From UBA7803 sp041690675 (GTDB lineage Bacteria > Pseudomonadota > Gammaproteobacteria > Pseudomonadales > Azotimanducaceae), in the NCBI GenBank assembly GCA_041690675.1, contig JAWLGU010000002.1:62001-126000 (forward strand): DNA of 64,000 nucleotides, in the 5' to 3' direction. The number at the start of each line of letters is the position of its first letter. Within the stretch, counting starts at the first letter, position 1. Below the pieces are notes generated by a model. It did not search any database. It had not been told where the DNA came from and saw only the letters and a list, made by a program, of their open reading frames with translations. Shown here in pieces: positions 38,089-45,872 of the stretch. Position numbers and translations under genes: made by a program.

Positions 38089-39758
38089 TGCCGTCCAAAG
38101 TAGTACACACCCAGCTCCGCGGCTACGCGGTGCTGCGCGACCCGTTACTCAACAAGGGCAGCGCCTTCACCCCGGAAGAGCGGGCCTTGTTGAACCTCAA
38201 CGGGCTGCTGCCGCCGGCGTGCAAGAGCCAGGATCAGCAGGCGGCCCGGCTCTACGACCGGCTGACCGCCATCGATGATCCGTTGAACCGCTACCGCGAG
38301 CTCGCCGCTCTGCAGGACCGCAACGAGCATCTGTATTACCGGCTGCTGCTGGACCACCTGGCGGAGCTCATGCCGGTGGTCTACACCCCCACGGTAGGAC
38401 TGGCCACCCAGAAGTTCAGCGAGGTGTTCCAGCGCGGCCGCGGGGTGTGGATCACCCCCGCCGACCGGGGCCGCATTCGTGAGGTGCTGGAGAACGCGGC
38501 AGGCGGCCGCAACATCCGCCTGGCCGTGGTCACCGACAACGAGTCCATCCTCGGCATCGGTGACCAGGGGGCCGGCGGCATGGCCATCTCCGTGGGCAAG
38601 CTGTCGCTCTACACCGCCGGGGCGGGCATCGACCCGGCCACCACCCTGCCGGTGAGCCTGGACGTGGGCACAAACAACAAGGCGCTGCTGCAGAACGACC
38701 TGTATCTCGGCTGGTGCAGCGAACGGATGCGCGGCGAGCCCTATCAGGCGCTGCTCGACGAGTTCGTCGAGGCGTTCGCCGAGCTGTTCCCCGGCGCCCT
38801 CGTCCAGTGGGAGGACCTGCGCAAGGACAACGCCCTGCGCGTGCTCGAGCGCTACCGCCATCGCGTGCTCAGCTTCAACGACGACATTCAGGGCACTGGC
38901 GCGGTGGCGCTGGCGGGGATCCTGTCGGCGCTGCGGGTCAAGGGCGAGAAACTCTCGGCCCAGCGCATCGTCATCCACGGCGCCGGCGCGGCCGGGCTCG
39001 GCATCGCCCGGCAGATCAAGGCCGCGCTGCGACTCGAAGGGGTGGCGGAAGACGACCTGCACGGGTGTCTGGCGGTGCTGGACAGCCGGGGACTCCTGGC
39101 CCAGGACACGCCGCCCTCCGACGACTACAAGGCGGAGTTGGCATGGCCCGTCGCAGCGCTCACCCGGGCGGGCATCGACGACGACCGCTCACTCGAGGCG
39201 GTGGTGCGCCGGTTCGAGCCTACGGTGCTCATCGGCACCTCCGGCCAGGCGGGCGCCTTCCACGAGTCCCTGGTCCGCTGCATGGCAAAGGCCGTGGCCC
39301 AGCCCGTGATCATGCCCATGTCCAACCCCACCGCCAACAGCGAAGCGGTGCCGGCGGAGCTGGTGGCCTGGACCGGCGGGCAGGCCCTCATCGCCACCGG
39401 CAGCCCGTTCGCTCCGGTGGAGCACGGCGGGCGCACCATCCATATCGGTCAGGGCAACAACGTGTTCATCTTTCCCGCGCTGGGCCTCGGCAGCCTGATG
39501 GCGGTGGCGACCGCGGTGACGGACGAGATGATCACCCGGGCCGCCGACTCCCTGGCTGCCCAGACCACCGACGCCGAGCTGGAGCGTGGCCAGCTCTATC
39601 CGGACGTGAGCCGGCTGCGGGAGATCAGCGCCGCAGGTGCGGCGGCGGTGTGTGCCGAGGCGTTCGAATCGGGCTTGGCCGGCGCCGAGCGCCCCGCGGA
39701 TTGCCTGGCGGCCGCCCGGGCCGCCATGTGGAACCCCGACTACCCCATCTTCGTCTGA
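38088..39758 (+). CDS. NAD-type malic enzyme
   Basis: 556 residues, the long SfcA/MaeA type. Opening RDPLLNKGSAFTPEERALLNLNGLLPP, catalytic Tyr in MPVVYTPTVGLATQKFSEV, the Lys-containing VVTDNESILGIGDQGAGGMAISVGKLSLYT block, metal site SFNDDIQGTGAVALAG and the Rossmann loop IHGAGAAGLGIARQIK. Decarboxylates malate to pyruvate with NAD(P)H production. The ATG at 38088 overlaps the CoA-transferase stop; AGAGGAAG provides the ribosome site. NAD versus NADP preference is by family only. Confidence 0.94.
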   Translation: MPSKVVHTQLRGYAVLRDPLLNKGSAFTPEERALLNLNGLLPPACKSQDQQAARLYDRLTAIDDPLNRYRELAALQDRNEHLYYRLLLDHLAELMPVVYTPTVGLATQKFSEVFQRGRGVWITPADRGRIREVLENAAGGRNIRLAVVTDNESILGIGDQGAGGMAISVGKLSLYTAGAGIDPATTLPVSLDVGTNNKALLQNDLYLGWCSERMRGEPYQALLDEFVEAFAELFPGALVQWEDLRKDNALRVLERYRHRVLSFNDDIQGTGAVALAGILSALRVKGEKLSAQRIVIHGAGAAGLGIARQIKAALRLEGVAEDDLHGCLAVLDSRGLLAQDTPPSDDYKAELAWPVAALTRAGIDDDRSLEAVVRRFEPTVLIGTSGQAGAFHESLVRCMAKAVAQPVIMPMSNPTANSEAVPAELVAWTGGQALIATGSPFAPVEHGGRTIHIGQGNNVFIFPALGLGSLMAVATAVTDEMITRAADSLAAQTTDAELERGQLYPDVSRLREISAAGAAAVCAEAFESGLAGAERPADCLAAARAAMWNPDYPIFV

Positions 39759-39883
39759 TGGCGGACGCCGGCTGGCCGCCGGGTAGCCGCCGGGTACCCG
39801 CCCCGGCGGCCGCCCTCACCGGCGTTGTCGGATCTGGTGCGATCGCGCATGATGTGTCGCCGTCGCAGTCCCGCCGGAAGGTC

Positions 39884-40672
39884 ATGAAAAAGGTCATTCT
39901 CGGAGTCGTCGTCGCCCTCGCCCTGCACGCCTGCGCCACCTCGCCGCTGGGGCGCAGCCAGCTCATCCTGTTCCCGGAAGCGGAGATGGCCCAGATGGGC
40001 GCCGCGGCTTTTCAGGACATCCAGAGCAAGACCCCCGTGTTGCAGAACGCCACCACCAATGGCTACGTGCGCTGTGTGGCGGACCACATCCTCCGCGCCG
40101 TGCCGGGCGCCGACCCGGCGGCCTGGGAGGTGAAGGTCTTCGACGAGCCGTCCGCCAACGCCTTCGCCCTCCCCGGGCGCAAGATCGGCGTCTACAGCGG
40201 CCTTCTGGAGGTGGCCGAAGACCAGGATCAGCTCGCCACGGTCATCGGTCACGAGGTGGCCCACGTCATGGCCCGGCATTCCAATGAGCGGGTGTCCACC
40301 AACTTCGTCACCCAGTCCGGCCTGCAGCTGGCGCAGATCGCCGCCGGGGTGGACACGCCGGCCAAGCAGCAGCTGTTCGGCCTGCTGGGCCTCGGCGCCC
40401 AGGTGGGCGTGCTGCTGCCCTTCAGCCGGGCCCAGGAAGCCGAGGCCGACCTGATGGGCCTCGAGCTCATGGCCGAAGCCGGCTTCGACCCCCGCGCCAG
40501 TGTCCGGCTGTGGCAGAACATGGAATCCCAGGGAGGCCAGAAACCGCCGGAATTCCTATCCACCCATCCCTCCGGGCAGCGGCGGATTACCGAGCTCAAC
40601 GCCCGCATGAGCGAGTACATGCAGATCTCGAGCCGCGCGCGCGCAGCGGGACGGATACCGGATTGCAAATGA
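39884..40672 (+). CDS. M48-family metalloprotease lipoprotein
   Basis: 262 residues. The leader ends LALHACAT, a lipobox. Zinc site HEVAH at 123-127 within VIGHEVAHVMARHSNER, with the distal Glu in SRAQEAEADLMGLELMAEAGFDP. The block STHPSGQRRITELN closes the domain. This is the LoiP/YggG-like branch, outer-membrane-associated quality-control proteases. CGGAAGG lies just before the ATG. A 125 bp gap separates it from malic enzyme. The second heptad hairpin starts 8 bp after its stop. Confidence 0.92.
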   Translation: MKKVILGVVVALALHACATSPLGRSQLILFPEAEMAQMGAAAFQDIQSKTPVLQNATTNGYVRCVADHILRAVPGADPAAWEVKVFDEPSANAFALPGRKIGVYSGLLEVAEDQDQLATVIGHEVAHVMARHSNERVSTNFVTQSGLQLAQIAAGVDTPAKQQLFGLLGLGAQVGVLLPFSRAQEAEADLMGLELMAEAGFDPRASVRLWQNMESQGGQKPPEFLSTHPSGQRRITELNARMSEYMQISSRARAAGRIPDCK

Positions 40673-40679
40673 GCGGCTC

Positions 40680-40814
40680 GCTGTCCGCTGTCCGCTATCC
40701 GCAAGAGGGGTCTCGTGAGTGCGTGCGTCCGTGAGTGACACGGGCGGCACTGCCATCTCCCCAGAAACTGGCGATCCGCGTCTTGCGGAAAGCGGATAGC
40801 GGATAGCGGACAGC
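40680..40814. repeat. Heptad-repeat hairpin element, copy 2
   Basis: Left arm 40680-40706: GCTGTCC, GCTGTCC, GCTATCC, then GCAAGA. Right arm 40781-40814: TCTTGC followed by GGAAAGC, GGATAGC, GGATAGC, GGACAGC. The inner parts match exactly through GCAAGA/TCTTGC, then unit by unit; the right arm has one extra unit. Loop about 74 nt, GC-rich and not conserved with the other copies. It lies between the convergent M48 and EmrB-like genes, where it could end transcription from both sides. Confidence 0.9.
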
Positions 40815-40822
40815 GCACCCTT

Positions 40823-42403
40823 TCATTGCCTTCTATGTCCCGCAATGAACGCCGCCGGCACCAATGACAGCACGAACACCAGCCCGATCAGGAGGAAGCT
40901 GTCCCGGTAGGCGAGCATGGCGCTCTGGCTGCCGACGATTGCAGTGACGTAGCCGAACGAGGCTTCGAAGGCGCGGTAGCCCGTCAGGCCCATGTGCTCG
41001 AGCTGCAGGATCACCAGTCGCATGAGCTCCCGGGTGGCAGCGTTGTCCCAGCTCTGGGTGGCGTTCAGGGACTGGTAGTGGAACGTCATCTGGTCGCGCA
41101 TGGACAGCGAGATCAGATTGATGCCGAAGGCGCCGCCGAGCTGACGCAGGAAGTTGATGGCGCCGGAGCCCTGGGGAATCAGCGCCAGGGGCAGCGGGTT
41201 GATGGCAGCGGCGTTGATGCTGGGAAAGATCATGGCCAGGCCCACCCGTCCCACCACGTACCAGAGCAGCATGTGCACGGCCGGCGTGAAGGCGTCGGCG
41301 TGGATCATCGGGTAGTTGCTCAGGGCGAACAGGGCGAGGCCGATGAGCACCATCGCCCGGTGGGACGTGACGTCGGCCAGGCGGCCGGCCAGTGGGAACA
41401 GGATCGCCATGACGAGGCCCGCCGGCGCCATCAGCAGCCCGGCGTCGGTGGCCGTGAGCTGGGACACGGTCTGCAGAAACAGCGGGAACACGTAGGTTGA
41501 GCCGTACAGCCCGAGGCCGATGGTGAAGGTCACCACCGCTGCGGCGACGAAGCGGGCGTTGAGAAACAGCCGCAGCTCGAGCATGGGGTCCGGCGTGAAG
41601 AACTCCCAGCCCACCCAGGCGACGAAGGCGACTCCGCCGATGGCGAGGCTGATCAGCGCGGGATCGTGATACCAGCCGTAACGCTGGCCTTCGGTGAGTC
41701 CCACCAGCAGCCCGAGGATGAACACCGAGCACAAGAGCGCACCCATCCAGTCGAAGGAGGGCCGCGCGCCGCTGCCTTCCCTGGTCGGGAAGAACGTCTT
41801 GGCCATGGGCAGGGTCACGGCGACGAACGGCACCGGCGCCAGCAGCACCCAGCGCCAGGAGAGGTGATCAACGAGATAACCGCCGATGGTTGGCCCCAGG
41901 GCGGGGGCGAGCATGGTACCCACGCCCATCAGGCCCATGGCCATGCCCCGCCGGTGTATGGGAAACACCTGGGCGGTGACTACCATGCTCAAGGGTGTCA
42001 CCGCTCCCGCGGCGGCGCCCTGGACGGCGCGGGCGATGAGCAGCACCTCGCTGCTGCTGGCGGCGGCTCCCATCAGGGAGCCAGCGATGAACACCGACAT
42101 GGCGGTGACGTAGGTGGCCGAGATGCCGAAGGCGCGGATGCACCACGCGGTGATGAGCATCGTCACCGTGCCGGAAGCGAGAAACGCCGTGGCCAGCCAC
42201 TGCGCTTCCTCGAGGGTCATCCCCAGCGCGCCCATGATGTCGGGAATGGCGACGTTGACGTTGGTGGAGGAAAGCAGGGTCGCGAAGGAACCGATCATGC
42301 CGACGCTGGCCGCCCACCAGCGAAAGCTCGGGCCGATCTGCCGGAACTTCTCGATGAATCCGGGAGAGGCCTCGATGCCTTCGGGGACGGGATGCTCGCT
42401 CAT
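40823..42403 (-). CDS. DHA2-family drug efflux MFS transporter (EmrB/QacA type)
   Basis: 526 residues, fourteen membrane helices. Motifs include NVAIPDIMGALGMTLEEAQWLATAFL in helix 1-2, motif C GVGTMLAPALGPTIGGYLVDHLSWRWVLL in helix 5 and SGAINFLRQLGGAFGINL late in the protein. Forms a drug/proton antiporter, normally with an EmrA-type adaptor and an outer-membrane channel. The ATG overlaps the EmrA-like stop by 4 bp. No TolC-like gene or MarR/TetR regulator is adjacent. Substrates unknown. Confidence 0.93.
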   Translation of the reverse strand: MSEHPVPEGIEASPGFIEKFRQIGPSFRWWAASVGMIGSFATLLSSTNVNVAIPDIMGALGMTLEEAQWLATAFLASGTVTMLITAWCIRAFGISATYVTAMSVFIAGSLMGAAASSSEVLLIARAVQGAAAGAVTPLSMVVTAQVFPIHRRGMAMGLMGVGTMLAPALGPTIGGYLVDHLSWRWVLLAPVPFVAVTLPMAKTFFPTREGSGARPSFDWMGALLCSVFILGLLVGLTEGQRYGWYHDPALISLAIGGVAFVAWVGWEFFTPDPMLELRLFLNARFVAAAVVTFTIGLGLYGSTYVFPLFLQTVSQLTATDAGLLMAPAGLVMAILFPLAGRLADVTSHRAMVLIGLALFALSNYPMIHADAFTPAVHMLLWYVVGRVGLAMIFPSINAAAINPLPLALIPQGSGAINFLRQLGGAFGINLISLSMRDQMTFHYQSLNATQSWDNAATRELMRLVILQLEHMGLTGYRAFEASFGYVTAIVGSQSAMLAYRDSFLLIGLVFVLSLVPAAFIAGHRRQ

Positions 42404-43530
42404 GAGCGGGGGATCTTCACCTCCACCATCATGCCGGGCTTGAGACGCGGATCGTGCTCCTCGAAGTCGATGCTGACCTCGACGCGCTGGGTGATCTTGG
42501 TGAAGTTGCCGCTGGGGTTCGGGTTGGGCAGCAGCGCGAACTGGCTGGTGGCGGCGTCGCCGATGCGGCGGATCACGCCGCGGCGCGGCCCGTCCGGGAA
42601 GGCATCCACGGTGATGGTTACCGGATCACCCGTCTCCAGGTAGCGCAGGTCGGTTTCCTTGACGTTGGCGTTCACCCACACCCGCTCGGGATCGTGCATC
42701 ACCAGCACGCGCTGGCTGGCGGAAACGTGCTCGCCGGCGTCGACGAAGAGCTCGTCGACGACGCCGTCCACCGGGGCGGTAATGGCGTGGTAGTCCAGCT
42801 CGGTCGTGGCCTGGTCGATCTGCGCGGCGGCCTGGACCCGCCGCGCCTGCAGCGCCCGCAGCTCCGCCCGCAGCACCGCCACCTCGGCCCGGTCGGCCTC
42901 CGCCTCCGCCAGGTCCGCGCGGGCCGACGCCACCTCCGCCTCGCGGCGCCGGGTCGCCTGCACGGCATTGCGGTACACGTTGCGGATTTCCTCGAACTCC
43001 TGCTGGGAGAGCAGGGAGCGCTCCCGCAGAGCCCCGGCCCGCTCCCAGTCCGCGGTGGCCACCTCCAGATCACCCCGAGCTGCCGCCAGCGCCGATTCGG
43101 CGGCGCGCAGTTGAGAGCGGGCGGCGTCCAGATGACTGCGGGTGCGCTGCTCCATCAGCTCGATCCGGGCGGTGAGGGCGTCGACGCCGGCATCCAGCGC
43201 CGTCACCGCCGCCTGCAGCTCCGCCAGACGTGCCCGAGCTCGGCGGTCGTCCACGCGAACGAGCACGTCCCCGCGCGCGACGTGCTGGGATTCCTGCACC
43301 GGAACGTCGACGATCCAGCCCGACACCTGACTGGACAGCAGCAGCATGTCCGCCGACACCCGGGCGTCCAGCACGTAGACGTGGTTGAGGCGGTCGTACA
43401 GCCACCAGAGCCCCCACAGAGCCGCCGCCACCGTCACGCTCACCACCAGGACGTTGCTGGCGCTGAGAAGGCGCCGACGCCGGATGCTGGTGCTCGTGAT
43501 GACGTCGCCGTTACCGCGTGGATCAGCCAA
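42400..43530 (-). CDS. HlyD/EmrA-type membrane fusion protein
   Basis: 376 residues if started at the TTG at 43530. One membrane helix (about 20-42), a lipoyl-like half (VSGWIVDVPVQESQHVARGDVLVRVDDRRARARL), long coiled-coil hairpin of Ala/Glu/Arg repeats (about 80-215), second lipoyl half (ITAPVDGVVDELFVDAGEHVSA) and beta-barrel end (YLETGDPVTITVDAFP). The upstream ATG at 43557 would add MSGSGGGS, which is just the strong ribosome site AGGAGGGGGA read as protein; that supports the TTG start. Adaptor for the coupled EmrB-like pump. Confidence 0.9.
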   Translation of the reverse strand: MADPRGNGDVITSTSIRRRRLLSASNVLVVSVTVAAALWGLWWLYDRLNHVYVLDARVSADMLLLSSQVSGWIVDVPVQESQHVARGDVLVRVDDRRARARLAELQAAVTALDAGVDALTARIELMEQRTRSHLDAARSQLRAAESALAAARGDLEVATADWERAGALRERSLLSQQEFEEIRNVYRNAVQATRRREAEVASARADLAEAEADRAEVAVLRAELRALQARRVQAAAQIDQATTELDYHAITAPVDGVVDELFVDAGEHVSASQRVLVMHDPERVWVNANVKETDLRYLETGDPVTITVDAFPDGPRRGVIRRIGDAATSQFALLPNPNPSGNFTKITQRVEVSIDFEEHDPRLKPGMMVEVKIPRS

Positions 43531-43589
43531 GGTACTTCCCCCTCCTGAGCCGGACATGATAGCGGGTTTGAGCTTCCGGCTCGCAAACC

Positions 43590-43638
43590 GGGCCCGGATG
43601 GAAGCCATCCGGGCCCGGACGGAAGCCATCCGGGGCCC
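43590..43638. repeat. Two tandem palindromes between divergent efflux and MFS genes
   Basis: First: GGGCCCGGATGG (43590-43601), AAG, CCATCCGGGCCC (43605-43616), a perfect 12 bp inverted repeat. Second: GGGCCCGGACGG (43611-43622), AAG, CCATCCGGGGCCC (43626-43638), with one mismatch and one extra G. The two share 43611-43616. The pair lies about 60 bp from the EmrA-like start and just ahead of a -10-like TATACT for the plus-strand MFS gene, so it could bind a dimeric regulator or form RNA hairpins. Confidence 0.85.
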
Positions 43639-43657
43639 CGATGGACGCCCATCGCCC

Positions 43658-43688
43658 TATACTGTGCTCCTCCGGGGGAGAGTGTGTC
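43658..43688 (+). promoter_or_regulatory. -10 box TATACT and ribosome site for the MFS gene
   Basis: TATACT at 43658-43663 is followed by GGGGGAG at about 43674-43680 and the ATG at 43689. The matching -35 position (about 43635-43640) falls at the end of the second palindrome, which would let a bound protein block polymerase. Confidence 0.4.
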
Positions 43689-44966
43689 ATGTCTACGTCC
43701 ATGCCCATGGCGGCGCGCTGGCCGCGCCGGTACACGGTGGTCCTGCTGTCCTTCCTGGCGGTGTTCGTCTGCTACATCGACCGGGTCAACATCTCCGTGG
43801 CCATCATTCCCATGGCCGCCGACCTGGGGTGGAGCCGGCAGACCCAGGGCTCGGTGCTGTCGTCGTTCTTCCTCGGATACCTGCTGCTGCAGGTGGCCGG
43901 GGGGCGGCTGGCCGACCGGTTCGGCGGCAAGGCGGTGCTGGCGGCCGGGGTGCTGCTGTGGTCCCTGTTCACCATGCTGACACCGCCCGCGGCGCAGCTG
44001 GGGCTGACGGTGCTGCTGGTCACCCGGGTGCTCATGGGCATGGGCGAGGCGGTGACCTTTCCCTCCATCTACACCCTGTACAGCCGCTGGGTACCCCTGA
44101 CGGAGCGATCGCGCGCGGTGGGGCTGGCCAACAGCGGGATTCCGCTGGGCACCGTGTTCGCGCTGCTGGCGACCCCGGTGATCGTGCAGAGTCTGGGCTG
44201 GCCGTGGGCGTTCTACCTGTTCGGTGCCGTAGGGGTGCTGTGGTACCTGGTCTGGCACGTGAAGGTAACCGCGCACCCCGCCGACCATCCCCGGATCTCC
44301 GCGGAGGAGCTCGCGACCATCGAGGACGGCACCACGCCGCGCCGCGATGCCGACCGGGTGCCGTGGAGGGCGCTGCTGTCCTCCAGCGCGGTGTGGGCCA
44401 TCATCGTCGCCCACTTCTGCAACAACTGGTCTCTGTACGTGCTGCTGTCGTGGCTGCCCACGTTCGTCAATCAGGGCCTGGGGGTGGATTACGCCGCCGT
44501 GGGCTGGGTGACCATGATCCCGCACGTGGCGTCGTTTCTCTTTCTCAACGTGGCGGGCTCCGTCGCCGACCGGCTGATCGCCCGGGGCATGGACGTGGGC
44601 CGGGTACGCAAGCTCATGCAGACCGTCGGCTTCGGCGGCATCGCCTCCGCCCTGCTGGTGGTGGGCCAGGTGGAAAGCGCCTGGATGGCCATCGCGGTGA
44701 TGACCGTGGGCAGCGCGCTGGGCGCGTTCGTCACCGGCGGCTTCGCCGTGAACCATATGGACATCGCCCCCAGACATGCCGGCACCCTCATGGGCATCAC
44801 CAACACCGCCGGAACCATTCCCGGCGTCATCGGCGTGTACGTGAGTGGGCTGATCCTCGACGTCACCGGATCCTGGGCCCTGGTGTTCCAGGTGGCGGCG
44901 GGGATCACCCTGGTGGGGCTGGTGGTTTTTCTGCTGTTTGCGAGTGGCAAGCGGATGTTCGAATGA
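43689..44966 (+). CDS. MFS transporter, anion:cation symporter (ACS) type
   Basis: 425 residues, twelve membrane helices. Early block FLAVFVCYIDRVNISVAIIPMAADLGWS and GSVLSSFFLGYLLLQVAGGRLADRFGGKAVL are typical of the ACS family (sialic acid, glucarate, phthalate and vesicular glutamate/phosphate transporter relatives). FPSIYTLYSRWVPLTERSRAVGLANSGIPLG follows helix 4. Imports an organic anion; substrate unknown. Divergent from the EmrAB-type operon across a region with two palindromes. Confidence 0.9.
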   Translation: MSTSMPMAARWPRRYTVVLLSFLAVFVCYIDRVNISVAIIPMAADLGWSRQTQGSVLSSFFLGYLLLQVAGGRLADRFGGKAVLAAGVLLWSLFTMLTPPAAQLGLTVLLVTRVLMGMGEAVTFPSIYTLYSRWVPLTERSRAVGLANSGIPLGTVFALLATPVIVQSLGWPWAFYLFGAVGVLWYLVWHVKVTAHPADHPRISAEELATIEDGTTPRRDADRVPWRALLSSSAVWAIIVAHFCNNWSLYVLLSWLPTFVNQGLGVDYAAVGWVTMIPHVASFLFLNVAGSVADRLIARGMDVGRVRKLMQTVGFGGIASALLVVGQVESAWMAIAVMTVGSALGAFVTGGFAVNHMDIAPRHAGTLMGITNTAGTIPGVIGVYVSGLILDVTGSWALVFQVAAGITLVGLVVFLLFASGKRMFE

Positions 44967-44973
44967 AGCAGTC

Positions 44974-45137
44974 GCTGTCCGCTATCCGCTATCCGCTATC
45001 CGCTGTCCGCTTTCCGCTGGAAGGGGGTTGGCGGAGCGAGAGGGTTTCGGGATGGCGATCAGCAATCGGCTATCGGCTATCAGCCGGAGGGTGTGCCAGC
45101 GCTTACGGATGGCGCTCCAGCGGATAGCGGAAAGCGA
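44974..45137. repeat. Heptad-repeat hairpin element, copy 3 (largest)
   Basis: Left part 44974-45015 is six consecutive heptads: GCTGTCC, GCTATCC three times, GCTGTCC, GCTTTCC, then GCTGGA. Right arm 45116-45137 reads TCCAGC then GGATAGC, GGAAAGC, GA. TCCAGC pairs with GCTGGA exactly and the heptads pair next. Inside the loop (45064-45084) further 7 bp steps TATCGGC, TATCAGC are visible, possibly degraded units. It lies between the MFS gene and carbonic anhydrase, both on the plus strand, and fills most of the 215 bp gap. Confidence 0.88.
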
Positions 45138-45181
45138 TTCTCACTTTTGCTCTCGCGCCCGTCGCGGGCATACTTCCCGCC

Positions 45182-45856
45182 ATGGCGAACTCCGAGCAAT
45201 CACCGGTCATGGATCCCGTCCGCGCCCTGGAGCGGTTGAGGGAGGGCAATCGTCGCTTCGTGTCCGGGGCGCTGAGCAGCGAGGCGCTGGCCAGCCCCGC
45301 GCGGCGCAACCAGCTCGTCGCCGACCAGCGGCCTTTCGCCATCGTGCTGGGGTGCTCCGACTCGCGGGTGCCGGCAGAGATCGTGTTCGACCAGGGTCTG
45401 GGGGACCTGTTCGTGATCCGGGTGGCGGGCAACGTGGTGGCGCCGTCCCAGATCGGCAGCGTGGAGTTCGCCGCCGAGTGGTTCGGTACCCGGCTGGTGG
45501 TGGTGCTGGGACATTCCCGCTGCGGCGCCGTGGTGGCCACCCTGGAGGAACTGCGCAACCAGTCGCGGCATCCGTCCCGCAACCTGCGGTCCATCGTCGA
45601 TCGGGTCCGCCCCGCCGTGGAGCCGCTGGTGGAAGCCTCTGCCGGCGAGGCCACGGAGGCCCTGGTGCAGCGGGCGGTGCGCGCCAACGTGCGCGCCGCC
45701 GCCAATCAGCTCCGTCACGGCTCCCAGGTTCTCGAGCAGCTCGTGCAGAACGACGGCCTGCTCATCGTCGGCGCGGACTACTCACTGGATAGCGGCGTGG
45801 TGGACTTCTTCGACGGAGTGCCAGCGGAGGCTCAGGAGTCGTGGCCCGGGCACTGA
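45182..45856 (+). CDS. Beta-carbonic anhydrase
   Basis: 224 residues. Zinc ligands Cys58, His111 and Cys114 in VLGCSDSRVPAE and LGHSRCGAVVAT; the Asp60-Arg62 dyad is present. Helix 1 DPVRALERLREGNRRFVSG is typical of the family. Interconverts CO2 and bicarbonate in the cytoplasm. No signal peptide. The start has no strong ribosome site. It is preceded by the third heptad element and followed 16 bp later by the DadA-like gene. Confidence 0.94.
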   Translation: MANSEQSPVMDPVRALERLREGNRRFVSGALSSEALASPARRNQLVADQRPFAIVLGCSDSRVPAEIVFDQGLGDLFVIRVAGNVVAPSQIGSVEFAAEWFGTRLVVVLGHSRCGAVVATLEELRNQSRHPSRNLRSIVDRVRPAVEPLVEASAGEATEALVQRAVRANVRAAANQLRHGSQVLEQLVQNDGLLIVGADYSLDSGVVDFFDGVPAEAQESWPGH

Positions 45857-45872
45857 CCGGCTCGGGGTCCGG

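Noticed and set aside
39770..39800. Two copies of GCCGCCGGGTA after malic enzyme
   Set aside because: Only two units; not enough to call an array, though the 11 bp length matches the other family.
32546..45137. CRISPR array
   Set aside because: The repeats are 7 bp, directly adjacent and mirrored in a second arm; there are no spacers of regular size and no cas genes.
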